Of a stretch of DNA of 64,000 nucleotides, positions 1-10,999 are shown piece after piece. The position numbers were made by a program, and so were the translations under genes. How positions within the stretch are numbered: position 1 is the stretch's first letter; each line of letters opens with the position of its first letter. The DNA comes from Sclerodactyla briareus (Eukaryota > Echinodermata > Holothuroidea > Dendrochirotida > Sclerodactylidae), in assembly GCA_026419785.1 (NCBI GenBank), contig JAODTK010004298.1:124001-188000 (forward strand). The letters are read 5' to 3'. The notes beneath the pieces are model-generated. The model made no database searches and was not told the origin of the DNA. It was given only the letters and a program-made list of their open reading frames with translations.

Positions 1-960
1 CATTACTATAGTATTATGACAAGGAAATGTTTACAAGATGGCTAACAGCAGCAGAACATTATCCTGTAACGTACGTAGCTTCCATCGGTCGAGTATTAGT
101 CCCACACATTTCATGATCACTGTTAATGCACCTTCTGCTCAGAGTGGAGTACCTACCTACGTGAATATGAGAATGAAGCGGGGTTATGCACGCGTTCAAC
201 TACAGTAGTCACGAAACGGATCCTCTTAAGATTCACAGACTGTCTCTGCATGTCTCTGCATGTCTCATAACCTAGTTTTCCCAAGAAAACAGTTTGATTT
301 ATGATTTGTACTGCGTTTTATTGACCAACATGCACTGTCGTGCAATGGGCCAGAATGCGGCACTGTTGATATGCTGTTGAACTTGGTGAACTTTGTTTTG
401 TTCCAAAGGCCAGCTGGCGCGTGTTTCTCATATTCCACGCACTATCAAACATCGTGCCAAAATCATAGAGCATAATGACGAACTAGAGGGCGGACTGTTC
501 GGCACGCTCGCGTCAAGAAAGGCCTTACCAACCACACTACTCAAACACCTATAACAACTTCGAAGTTGACCTGTTTTACATTGCTTGCTGTATTTCGTTC
601 AATTATTCCATCAGAACTTTTTTTTAAAGGAAAAACCTATCCTGTATAATATTTCATTAGCTATACCTTGTTCAACTCCAATACCATAAACCGCCTATTA
701 CACTTTTAACATAACTTTTGAATGTCTTTGAGCGTATTTGATAATACGCTAGTGCTGATTTGATTGATATTATTTGGGTTTACAGTAGTATGTGGCATGA
801 GCTTATTGTGAACTTTCAATTGATCGCCTTCATGAACAACTTTATCCTTGTCATAGGTTACATTACAATTGAATAAACTGGATGTTGTCTATACTGAATA
901 GACTCAGGAAGAAGACTGAGACGACCTGTTTTGTTGTGTGTGGGTATTGGTGTACTTGAA
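1..960. other. No recognised feature
   Basis: AT-rich sequence with no open frame that looks coding and no repeat I can match elsewhere in the window. A short direct repeat of TGTCTCTGCA near 241-262 is the only visible structure. Confidence 0.5.
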
Positions 961-964
961 TGGT

Positions 965-1435
965 AATGTGTGTGCTTGCGGGCACTTTTTCGTAATAGGA
1001 TATCTACTGAACATGCATCAGGATGAGCACATGACCATTTTACTTTGGTTTGGTTTAATTAATCTGATTGTTAATAATCGCATGTTTCCTCCTTAGTGGC
1101 AAAACCCTTGTACGATTCTTAAAAAAACTGTGACATTTTTTTTTTTTTCCGTTGTGAAGTCGTACAGTGGTGTATGTGTGTGTGTGTGTATGTGTGTATG
1201 TATGTGTGTGCTTCTGTGACACGTTTTTCGTATAGGATTCTACTGAACATATGCATCAGGATGAATCATCATTCCCATTTACTTTTACTACTTTGGGTTT
1301 GGTGTATTAATCTGATTGGGGGTTAATCGCATGTTTCCTCCTCCTATATTGGCAACCTTGTAGCGATTCTTAAAACGTGACTTTTTTCCGTTGATGAGTT
1401 TACAGTGTGGTATGTGTGTTTGTTTGTATGTTGTG
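965..1435. repeat. Tandem duplication, period about 237 bp
   Basis: Two adjacent diverged copies. The first begins near 967 (GTGTGTGCTTGCGGGCAC) and the second near 1204 (GTGTGTGCTTCTGTGACAC). Both carry, in the same order, a block around TCTACTGAACATGCATCAGG, a block around TAATCTGATTG, ATCGCATGTTTCCTCC and a run ending in TTTTTTCCGTTG. A TG-rich microsatellite (about 1174-1210) separates them and a second TG-rich stretch follows at about 1405-1430. They differ by many one-base indels and some substitutions. Confidence 0.8.
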
Positions 1436-1605
1436 AACCTGCTTGTGACATGATAACTCGACTGCGAAACTGCGACCCGACCTGGATGGTCAAACTAATA
1501 CTTGGTGCGTGCATTTGGTTCCCAATAGTATTTTTGTGGGGGGGGTGGGTGGGGCAAAGGTCATTATTGAAGCCCGTCGCTAACACTACAACAAACCCGT
1601 GGCGT

Positions 1606-1690
1606 ACCAAGAGATTTGGTTTTGGGGAGAGGGGGGGTCGGGACCCACGGGAAGTGCTCCCTCATAAATGGCATCTCCCACTATATTGGC
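1606..1690. repeat. Dispersed repeat, matches 10785-10866
   Basis: A G-rich run is followed by GTCGGGACCCACGGGAAGTG and then CTCCCTCATAAATGGC. The same order occurs at 10785-10866 (G-run, GTCGGAACCCAAGGGAAAGT, CGTCCTCATAAATGGC). The G-run plus C-rich tail resembles the ends of the hAT-like elements elsewhere in the window, but I could not find a partner end. Confidence 0.55.
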
Positions 1691-1984
1691 ATATGAATTA
1701 TGGGGGAGGCGTTCTGCCCGAACTCTCCCCTTGCGTACTTCACTCTCGACTTAGCTCTGACTCACGACTGTGTGTTCCGATAGGGTATAATTGGTACTCA
1801 TACTCAAACCACAGGCCTAGCAGTCACAAGCAATGAAGTTTGCCGAAATGCTTGCTTTAGCCTGATCGAAAGGATCTTGACCAAACATTGGATGTTTTCG
1901 TTCAGTACTCTCACCTGGGCACTTGTTACACACTTGTTACACAGCATGTACCCAAGTATTGACATTTTCAAAGTACTTGTAACT

Positions 1985-2146
1985 CGGTACTCTTGAATTT
2001 GGACCAATACTCATTGTTGTGTACTCGTACTTGTACTTGGGCCATCACATAATTGTGTACTCTCTAACTCAATACTCCAACTCTGTACTCGTATTCATAC
2101 TCGTACTCTGGGCTGTGTACCTCGTACTCATACTCGTACTCGCACT
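1985..2146. repeat. TACTCG/TACTCA imperfect microsatellite
   Basis: Many copies of the six-base word TACTCG or TACTCA, broken by other sequence (for example around 2018-2040 and 2075-2145). Isolated words of the same kind reach back to about 1795. No coding sense. Confidence 0.7.
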
Positions 2147-2587
2147 CTCAATTTTTGCCTTTCCCGACAAGTCGGGCTGATTCATTACGGAAGCATAAAA
2201 CAATCGATTCGTCTGACCAGAACCAACTAGGTTGAAGTAATGCACCAGGGGGTGAACTAGATCTATTAATGGTAAGCTCGAATTAGAGGATGCTGTCAAC
2301 GGCTATTCTGATATCTGACCAAATGCGATTCATGTCGCCCAAATCACAATGTCACTATAACACTATCCTTCTTCCTTAATGTCCGAGGTTTGTGTTTGCG
2401 TTCCCTACCCGACCGCCCGAATTCCTATGCTGATAAATCAGTTGTTGTTTTTGCGTTGTTTTTTGTTTGTTTTTCGGGGAGGAACCTGAAGAATTGATTA
2501 TTTAGTTTGCCATTTGGCGATTGGGTTGCTGAACGCGAAAATACATTGCGCCGCGGAACGCTGGAAACTTTTAGCAGGTCACTTTTA

Positions 2588-2628
2588 GGCATACAGTATG
2601 ATTCATTCAAGTCAAATTACTGTATGCC
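2588..2628. repeat. Perfect 11-bp inverted repeat (hairpin)
   Basis: GGCATACAGTA at 2588-2598 is the exact reverse complement of TACTGTATGCC at 2618-2628, with a 19-base spacer. It could be a small MITE remnant or chance. Confidence 0.6.
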
Positions 2629-2699
2629 AATTTCCCACTTTGAACACTGCAATAGTATTATGTTTTGCAGGGGCGCTTACAATGTTTCTTGTATAAACC

Positions 2700-3690
2700 T
2701 AAAATTCATGCTACACGCACAAGTTCAGCTTACTATTCACTCTGCTAAAACAACATTTTCGAAGGGAAGGCCAGTCCTTAGCCTGCCCCCCGCAACGAGT
2801 TTTCAAACGCCGGACACTGAGCGCGCAGAGGGTCTCGCCAGGATAGAGGATATTACCTCCGGCCCCCGTATCGGTACGCCCTCAGTCCTTCACAGTTACG
2901 GTACTATTCCTACAAATTATAAGCGACGACCGAAAATGTGATTTTCCGACAGGTCCCAAAAACTCCCGGTGACGAAATTGTCCACGAAAAAAAAAATAGA
3001 TTGTGTCCTTGTTCTCCGCTCTGTTTTTTTTGCAATTCTCTTTCCTAGCCCCCCCCCACCCCCCCAACCTTGTTGCCTATTTCCACATTGACAACTTGCC
3101 AGTTTGATCACAAATTCCTTGACGAAAAAAGCACGGTTCTGAAAGTGTTAGGCCTACTCAGAGTTCATTATTGTAAGGAACTGAAGAAATTGATATACAA
3201 TGCAACTTTTGCAAAAAGCTGGTTAGTGACGTGGGCTGAGAATCTACCCTTGAGATTATGTTGTAATGATTCAGCCGTGGTCCGGAATCTATTGATCGAG
3301 TCATAATATAGGCAATAATATTGGCAGGAAATGCTACAGCGCCATCTATTACACCGAATGATCCTGTAAATGCAGCCTGCCTTTTGTAACAGCATATGGA
3401 CTTGGAGCAATGGAATCACTTGAACCGTGGTTACAGGTCTAAGACCAAGTGTCAGTATTACCAATGTCAGGACTGGGCATAAAAAAGATAAACATGTCTA
3501 GGACATGTGCCGATCACGCAAGTCAGTGCTAGTTTTCCAGCCACTACACGGCCCGGCAAAGGTTAAGTTCTACCAGCCATGCGAAATAATTCGCAATACC
3601 TCTGTGGCGTGATCAAAATTTGAAGGAGGGGTCAATGACACGTAGACATCAACATGGGGAATTATATACACCTCAAATGGGCAATTTACA
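2700..3690. other. No recognised gene
   Basis: A chance-looking open frame runs to 2941 without a recognisable motif. C-runs lie near 3048-3065 and A- or T-runs near 2985-3030. Nothing else stands out. Confidence 0.4.
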
Positions 3691-3905
3691 GAGTGGTTGG
3701 CACAACAATGGTCTATTCCACACGGGAAAAAAAAAAAAAAAACCGGGGTTCGATTCCCGGTTGGGATATACAAAGACTTTGAAAATCGCACCTGACGCCT
3801 TCTCGCTGGACGCTCATAAGAGATTGGAGCGGGGGCAAACGAGGGGTAGGCAATTTGCAAGTTGCCTCTGCGTGTGATGAACCCACCCCAACATAAGGTA
3901 CTGTT
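3690..3905 (+). mobile_element. SINE-like unit with tRNA B box
   Basis: GAGTGGTTGGCACAACAATGG (about 3692-3712) resembles a tRNA A-box region. After an A-run, GGGTTCGATTCCCGG at 3748-3760 is a near-perfect B box. The body that follows (about 3795-3905) is shared with 38210-38320: both contain CTTCTCGC, then GATTGGAGC, then ACGAGGGGTAGGCAATTTGC. The A-to-B spacing and the A-run rule out a functional tRNA gene, so a tRNA-derived SINE is the best reading. Confidence 0.55.
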
Positions 3906-4389
3906 AAAGAGGCATTCCTTATTCGTGTGATCTGGTGAGAGGACTCGCAGCGCAAGAGCTCACAATAGTTGCAGGTATCCAGTCAACCCTTCTGGGCCCT
4001 TATAAGGATCGTTCCTCTACTCGGCAAGTATACCATAAAAAAAAATAAAAAATAAAAAAAAACGAATAGGTAAGGGTAGCCTTTCATCGGTGCACTGCGT
4101 GGACAACCGGGCCAACTATCCTTATGGTCCATTTCAATACACAAACGAATCAACTGGTTCGGCGGAACCACGCTCATATTTGACCTAATTATATCCCCGC
4201 GACACTGGAAGTGTCTCGGGGATTTATGGTTTGGGTGTGTAGCCGATCTTCCGTCCCTGCTCCGCCTCCCCGGCCTGAACTTTTAGGCGTTTAGCGCACA
4301 ACTCTTTAACACTATATTCGATTGATCTGATAACTTGGTATCATATGTCCGCCTAGGTTGAAATCTCGGATGAGTTCGAAAAGTAGGGG

Positions 4390-4860
4390 CAATCGCTGGG
4401 GGCCGCTAATTTGCATGATTTACGCGAAATTTTCAAGTTAGTCCGGATTTGGAACAAAACTTGGTGGTAGGGGACTTTAGTTGATCCCGTAAATGTGGGG
4501 GTCATTTCAAGGTCATAGAAGGTCAAATTTGCGGAATTTTCACGATTTTCAAAATTGTGTGTCCAGATTTAACGAACCAGGTGGGTAGGGATTACAGTTG
4601 ATCCCGAAAATTTTGAATGTCATTCAAGGTCATCATAGTTCAAATTTGCCGAATTTATGGCGATTTCCAAACTGTCATATTTGAACGAAACTTGGTGGAT
4701 GGGGGCTACCATTCGTTCCTCACAAAGTCAGAAGTCATTCCAAAGCCCCATGGGGTCAATTTGCATAATTCATGTGCCTATAACTTCCATGAATCACACT
4801 AAACTTTGTGATGAAGTTCATCTTGGTTTCTGACCAAAAAGGGTGTGTTGAGGGGCGTTA
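4390..4860 (+). repeat. Tandem GGTCA-containing repeat, about 110-120 bp unit
   Basis: Three to four imperfect units, each with a block like AACTTGGTGG or AACCAGGTGGGTAGGG, then TTGATCCC or TCGTTCC, then TCATTTCAAGGTCAT and a GGTCAAATTTGC stretch ending in a GAATTT or CATAATT word. Related arrays lie at 8460-8746 with 9511-9800, and in opposite orientation at 36690-36960. Non-coding. Confidence 0.65.
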
Positions 4861-6420
4861 GATACTTCTTTCTAATTATTGCTCAGAGCGGGGTATACAC
4901 GTGGGCGGTTTACCCGCCTACACATGTCTCTTCGTTTTGTCTTTTTGGACGTATCGAGATCAGTTTTCAACTGAAATGGTCATCTCGATGACCTCTTCCT
5001 TCCGACCAGTTTGCGGCTCCATTTGACGAGATTGGTTTTTCGTTCGGCCTGGAATCGATTGAAATCGGGACTGCTATATGGAAAGATAATCCTCGCTATC
5101 ACGTACAACCGTGGGGTGACCTCCGTACTGACTGTAGTTTGTCCCTTGGCAGTGAACTCACATGTACACAGGCGCGCCTAGAAACACAGCTACGTACATC
5201 CCTGAGTACGGTACGGCCCGTATTTACGTGGCCGACCGGACTTTCAGAATTTCTAAATTTCCTGTAAGAATGACGGTTAGAGCGTCTGAAGATGGGTTAG
5301 GGTTTGTCCACTCAGATATCAAGTACGGTCTTTTTCGATATGAATTTGAAGGTGGTTGGCTTTGCAAGAGGGGTGTATCCATTTACAGAACTGTGATTGG
5401 TGTAGAAAGATGGGCAGTTTCCGCTTAGGAGAACCCAATTTCAAATTTGCTGTGTTATAATTCAATCAAGGATTCGCCCAGGTCGGGGATCATTGAATTT
5501 CAACGTTGTATCTGTCTGACGTCTTACCCTCTCATAACTCGCACTGATGTATCGAACCTATCGTAAGCCTCAGGATGGGACGTATGCAGAAAAGGCAGCT
5601 GGTAATAATATATCGTGGAGCCTACCTAATTGTGACACTTTATTATGCGAATCTACTTGTTAGAAGTGCTACAAAACCACCGACAAAGCACATGTAATAA
5701 ACTAACCAATCGAAATAATGAACTGTGGCAGGCATATACTAAGCACATGCCTGTATCACGACGTTCAACCTATTTGAACCGCTATTTGTATATTTTTTCG
5801 CGACATAGTTGTTCTCCAATTTACCGGGTTTCACCGCAACTGGTCTGCCAATATCTATTCGAGTAATGTTTCAACGCCAAACAACATAGGCCTACGTGTA
5901 GTATTCAGTCTCTCATGATAGTGGGAGAGTTGCCAGATCCGATCAGTGACATTTGCTCGCAGTTCGAGTTGTGCATTCACAGCCTTTTACCTAGGTTGAT
6001 TTACTAGAAATTGCGATGGGCAGGTCTTGGTCACTTCATGGTTCCGTTGGATACTTCTGAGGGTTTTACGTTGCCGGGACAATAGCAGATCGCATCAGTC
6101 GGCTATGAGCAGTCACGTTAGTCACGGATCTTCCTCTAGGTTCCGAGAAATTGGTCAGATCCTAGAGTTCATCGTTTCGGACGAGGACGGAAAATGTCGA
6201 TCCCGGGAGTAAGTATCATCTGATGAGAAGAGAACGCGAGTTATCGCCGACGATTATCTACGATCAACACGGCCAGCGTTCCTTGGTGACCTAAATTTGT
6301 CCCCCTGAACCAGTAGAAATCACCTCAATAGACTCTCTGTTCTTATTCAATGGATCCGACAAGGCACTCTAGGGAGTTTTTGTACAAACACTATCAATTC
6401 ATGTCGTTGAAAATTCAAGA
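4861..6420. other. No recognised gene
   Basis: An open frame at 5162-5428 (+) encodes 88 residues including FRYEFEGGW, but has no homology I recognise and no convincing splice context. The rest is unremarkable. Confidence 0.35.
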
Positions 6421-6600
6421 TGGCCACCGCCAGATTGAAGCGACGACGCCCACATTAGAACTCATCCGAGATTTCGTAAGGGCGAACATGGGTGCAAAGT
6501 TTCGTGTCAATCGGAAATTGCGTTAGAGATTTAGTGTGTAAACACGAAAATCTTCCGGCGGCGGCGGCGGAGACGACGATGTCAGAACCATAATATCCTC
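6420..6600 (+). repeat. Dispersed CGG-rich repeat, copy 1
   Basis: Ordered blocks CAAGATGGCC, GTGCAAAGTTTCGTGTCAATCGG, a GCGTTAGAGATT word, then CTTCCGGCGGCGGCGGCGG, GACGACGATG and AACCATAATATCC. Blocks in the same order occur at 36990-37250 (+) and, reversed, at 54770-54960 (-). The GGCGG stretch is part of the repeat, not a CpG island. Confidence 0.65.
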
Positions 6601-6771
6601 GAAGTGGGATATAATCAGAACTTATCTGTCATCCTCAATTCTATCCCATGCCATGGAGAAAGTCAAGGACTAAAACACCCAATGCCAAGATATTGTGGGT
6701 ATATCAAACCAGTCTGACATGGCGCAGATATCCAATTGACAAGCAATGAGCAAACAATCACTGTTTAATTA

Positions 6772-7059
6772 ATCAATGAACCGTGAACTATTGTCCCAGT
6801 CTATTTTCGATATCAAATCGTCTAAGGTGCGAAGTAGTTCAAACGTTCCCCTGGGATGTTTTAGAAAATTGTGATTAGTCCCGGTATCACGTACGGCAGT
6901 ACCATCGAGCCATTCAGTGAGTGGTAATTCGGGAAGTGAATACAAATTATTGAAGACGAACGCAACGTAGTTGGGCAGATTGGGTACATAAATATTGTGG
7001 ATATGATCTCTCTGGTCTGGCGAATATATACCCTTAGCATGAAATACACCTAAACACAC
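6772..7059 (-). CDS. Unidentified possible exon
   Basis: On the minus strand about 95 codons are open from around 7059 down to a stop at 6769-6771. The composition is protein-like: a hydrophobic, Leu/Pro-rich middle (around NNLYSLPELPLTEWLDG) and an acidic end (LDDLISKIDWDN). I recognise no family. Just upstream on that strand a CTACTTCAG acceptor-like site and CGTCAG followed by GTAGTG can be seen, but no joined reading frame could be built. A chance open frame in A+T-poor sequence remains possible. Confidence 0.25.
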
Positions 7060-8459
7060 TACCTGACGACAGGAACCCCCGTCATATGATCTGAAGTAGT
7101 AAATAGAGAGTAAAGAAGTAAATAGAAATACCGACCTGGGTGATGATCATGCGAAAACTGACGGAACTCTTAAAACTCTCTTGTCTCTTCACAAGAGAGG
7201 CAATCCGGATTCCTGAGGAGTTTTCCAACACTCTCACTGATATCACGGACCACACGTCTCAACTAATGAGTCAGATGCTGTACATTACGATGGGTCCAAC
7301 ATGTAGTAGTAATGAACTATTGCGTTCTGACTTCCAACACTGTTTCGAACCAAACCAGCTGAGCTCTCAGGGGTGAACCTGGAGATTCACTTCAACTTCA
7401 TATTGTTCTGGCCGTTATATAGCAAGTCGAACAATCCTTCAACTGTGGTGGATCTACTGGCTCCTTCGCCCGCGTTGTGTGTCCTCAGGGGCTAGATTTC
7501 GTGATGAATCCATCGAAGATGGTCTTCTATCTATGTTCGGCTTGTTTGCCTTGCCGACATAATGACCCAGCTTGCTAACCAGTTTTTGTTTGTTTGCACA
7601 ATCTCGCTCATGAACCACGGATGTGACTGCTCTCCCAACGCCGCCCAAACCAAACCGATACAAATGGTCAACTGGAAGTTTTTTTTTTAAGCCAAGACCC
7701 TCTGATTTTTGTTTCTCATGTGCCCGTATTTATAAAGCTCGATGGCTCGCCGCTCCACTACCAACGACACTCTAGAGTTATACATCCTGTGCTTGTGTCG
7801 ATCAACAACGTCTTGTTAACTCTTCTGACGAATATGCTCAATCTTTACGTATATGAGGCTATAACCATTGGGCACTATTAACCGAATCTGGTTCCCAGGT
7901 ACCTTAGCAAGTCATCACTTTCCTAGGGTGTTGCATCCATATTCTTGAGTCAGCGGTTTGGAGGAGTCCAACCCATGATTTGTCACGTTTGCCTGAATTA
8001 GGGGGCAAGTCGAGTCATTTCAGGCAAGTCCGCACAAATTAAATGGATAAATCACTCAATCATGCCATGGGCAAGTCACCATCATTTTGCCACCCTGGGG
8101 GGGGGGGGGGAGTCACGAATGAGACATGTCCCTATCTCTGTTGCAGTATAGCTCATACCAATGGTGTAGCCAGAATTCTTATTCTCGGAAAAGGAGGTTG
8201 TTCCGAGGAGGGTGAATCATAACCAGCTGATATTGTTTAGTTTTCCTCACTTAGTGATTGTGTTTAGAAAAAGGATTGAGTGGAGGCAAAGTGCATCTTT
8301 CCAAAGATTGGGATTTTTGCCTCGCCTGAACAAAGCTCTTTTCATAGCCTATTTTATTATTTGAGCTCCTTGGCAAGATTAAGACAACCGTATAGAGTTA
8401 TGCTGACAATAGGTAGAGGATTCAGGTAGATTGACTGGAATAGATTTTTTCAGCGTAAA
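7060..8459. other. No recognised gene
   Basis: No convincing frame or repeat, apart from a G-run at about 8097-8111 and a T-run near 7681. Confidence 0.4.
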
Positions 8460-9800
8460 TATGCCATGAAGCATAAGTTTGGCGAAATTTGTTGGATTTT
8501 TCAAACTTCGTGACTACAGTCTACCTTCATTCTCGATTTTTTTTAAAACAAAGTTTCGGAGTCACTGGAGGTCATCCATGTTTCTCATTTGCATACTGCA
8601 ATTATGGCGAAATTCCGAAGTTTGATGGATTCTCCTGAAACATGGTGGGTCGGCCCCTATGGTTTTTGATTCTCTTGAGGCTCAGTCCCGATTTTCAGCA
8701 TGATTCCGGGGTGACTGGAGGTCATTCAATGCATCTAATTTGCCATCAGTGGTGTGCGCAGGATTTCCCCGACGTGGGTCCGAGTTCCCCGAGGGGCGGG
8801 GGGGGGTGGGCAATTTCCCAGACAGGCCTCACCCTACCCCTACTAAGTCAAAACCTGCATTTTTGATTTTTTCACTTTTTGACATTTTTTCATTGAGAAA
8901 AAAAAAACGAAAAATGAAAGACACATTGGGAGAGCAATGGTTACTTTAAATAGCTTCCCACTCGGAATCAACGCCTTAATTAATAGAATGGGGTCTGGTA
9001 TTCCCAATAACTGCACAGGAATACCTGGGCACTGCGTCGTCAAAGCACACCACTCTACACAGAGGCAAAACAGTGATCGACCACGCAGAACTAGCATCCT
9101 CCCCAACCGAATTGTACCTTAATCTCTTGCAGGGACATTTCGAAGATATCCATAAGGTTTTGGGGTACCTTCTATATATTCCAGGGGGGGGGGCCACGAT
9201 GTATAGTCTGAGGAAGATGGATACGTACGCTGATCTTAAACCTCGAGCGAGAAATCTGGCATGTACTATAGAAAGATATATGACTCGCGAATCGCCCTGA
9301 AAACCTTCAATATAGGAATTTTTCACTATGAATAAGTTTTGGAAAATATACTGTCGGGGCAAAAAGGCCCGGGGTGTGTACAGTTAAGCGTACCCACTCG
9401 GGCTCCCCGAGAGGATGGGAAAAATTTCCCCGACGGGGGGGCCGGCTTCTTTCCCCGACGGGGGGGGGGGGCATGGTCCCCCCCTGCCCTCCCCGCTTGC
9501 GCCACCCCTGATTTGCATAATTCACGTGTAAGTTCAAAGTATGCCGAATTAACTCGGTGGATGTGGTCTACATTTCAGTCCCCCGAAAAGGTTAACGTAG
9601 ATCCTGGTCACATGTCACTGGAGGTCATTTAATTGTGGTTTAATACGCATAATTTAATGCAACTTATTAGGATTAGGTTCGTCAATTCAAGCACGTATTG
9701 AGTGTCGGTTCCACCGTTCGTCATGAGATATTTAAAACGAGAGAATGGTCATTGGAAGTCAAGTAATGTGTCCAATTCGCATCATTTAGGAAATTGTCTA
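8460..9800 (+). repeat. GGTCAT repeat array split by a hAT-like element
   Basis: The left part (8460-8746) has words such as GTCACTGGAGGTCATCCATG and GACTGGAGGTCATTCAATGC, each followed by an ATTTGCATA-like word. The right part (9511-9800) resumes with ATTTGCATAATTC and has GTCACTGGAGGTCATTTAAT and GGTCATTGGAAGTCA. The two halves belong to one array interrupted at 8747-9510. Confidence 0.65.
8747..9510 (+). mobile_element. Non-autonomous hAT-like element, family D copy 1
   Basis: The left end CAGTGGTGTGCGCAGG and the right end GCTTGCGCCACCCCTG are inverted repeats. Subterminal G/C runs with CCCCGACG words sit near both ends. Flanks are ATTTGCCAT (8738-8746) on the left and ATTTGCAT (9511-9518) on the right, an 8-bp target-site duplication with one extra base on the left. 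An 8-bp duplication and CA...TG ends fit the hAT superfamily. No transposase frame is present. At 764 bp it is nearly the same length as copy 2 (28377-29137), with shared internal blocks such as TATTCCCAATAACTGCACAG. Confidence 0.8.
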
Positions 9801-10784
9801 ATTAAGTCTCATCTCCAAAACTTAGTACTGGCCGTAGTAGATATGGTTAACAATAGTCCGATATGAAATTTGAAATTGGTTCCACTGATACTGCATTTGT
9901 ATAGTTACACACTTAGGTACAGCAAACAAATAAATAATGCTACCTATGGTTGAGTCCGAGGCCACTTTCCAATTTACATAGCGCCCGCTCCGAATTATTC
10001 TCTGACAATTTTCGAGCCGCATTATGTGAAGTTTCAAATGCATCTCCTCTCAGAAAACTAGTTATACTACCGTATAATAGTTAAACCACTGGTCCAAAAT
10101 GTACATTAACTAATTAGATGATCTCTGTATTGAAGCAGGAAGATGCATTCCCCTAAAGGTAATATTCGTAATCGTTTGTTGTTCGAAGCGCCATTGGTGC
10201 TCTAGTTCATAGATGTTTTTTTTATAGGTTACTGTCACAACCGCCAGTGGTTCCTAAACGAGCCGATTGATCATGTCCGAATGTCTATATTCGTATACCT
10301 GCATCTAGTTGTAACCTACTGATCTTCATCCAGTCCAGCAATGTTGTCCATCAGTACAGGCCAGGGGACTACCCTCTTCTTCTCTCGGACCTCGCCTCCC
10401 CATGCCTATAACTTTGAGGAATCATTCCTCATTATGATGTTCCAGGTACAAATGAAATATGGAGGCGATCTCGGGATCTCCGCGATAAGGCCTCTCACTT
10501 CGCCTCAAGCTGGTCGGCTCCGGGAGTTACACGAGCTCAAACATGCATCTGTACCGCGGATATCTGCAGTCATCGGTCAACGATCAGGGGTTCATTCGCT
10601 ACATTACTTTGACGTACCTGGCGATGGTGTAGGTGTCGCACTTATCGGGTCGATATAGGTTCCCCCATCAGGCTTGTATATTATGCTGCAAAGGAAGGGA
10701 ATCCAAACCATGATTGAGACAGAAATGTCAGAGAAACTTGGTCCCACTACTTTCGACTGTTTCACTCGTCAGCGCGCACCGAGA
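9801..10784. other. No recognised gene
   Basis: An open frame of 105 codons at 10341-10658 (+) has no recognisable motif or splice context. No repeats were matched. Confidence 0.35.
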
Positions 10785-10905
10785 GAATTGTCCTTGGGGG
10801 GGGGGGGGGTTGAGGTCGGAACCCAAGGGAAAGTGCGTCCTCATAAATGGCCTCACCCTCCCTTAACAGCTGCAAAACCTCTACTGAACTGCAAAAAAAA
10901 AAAGT
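10785..10905 (+). repeat. Dispersed repeat blocks shared with 1.6 kb and 25.5 kb
   Basis: 10785-10866 matches 1606-1690. It is followed directly by AACAGCTGCAAAACCTCTAC and TGAACTGCAAAAAA (10864-10900), which recur at 25501-25535. One fused unit, perhaps a SINE or MITE tail, may therefore be shared by three sites. Confidence 0.6.
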
Positions 10906-10999
10906 TTGGGGGGTTAAAACTTTATTGGTCAATTGGGTAATGGGGTGGGGGGGGGGGGGGGGGGGTTCTGACCCCAACCCCCCAAAAAGTGGAGCAGTC

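Noticed and set aside
1405-2941. Open frames of 143 and 144 codons at 1405-1836 and 2507-2941
   Set aside because: They overlap tandem or dispersed repeats or lack any motif and splice support; length alone is not enough in 64 kb of six-frame sequence.
3748-3760. tRNA gene at 3.7 kb
   Set aside because: A good B box, but an A-run breaks the body and no cloverleaf can be drawn; treated as SINE. The same holds for 17.8, 22.6 and 42.1 kb.
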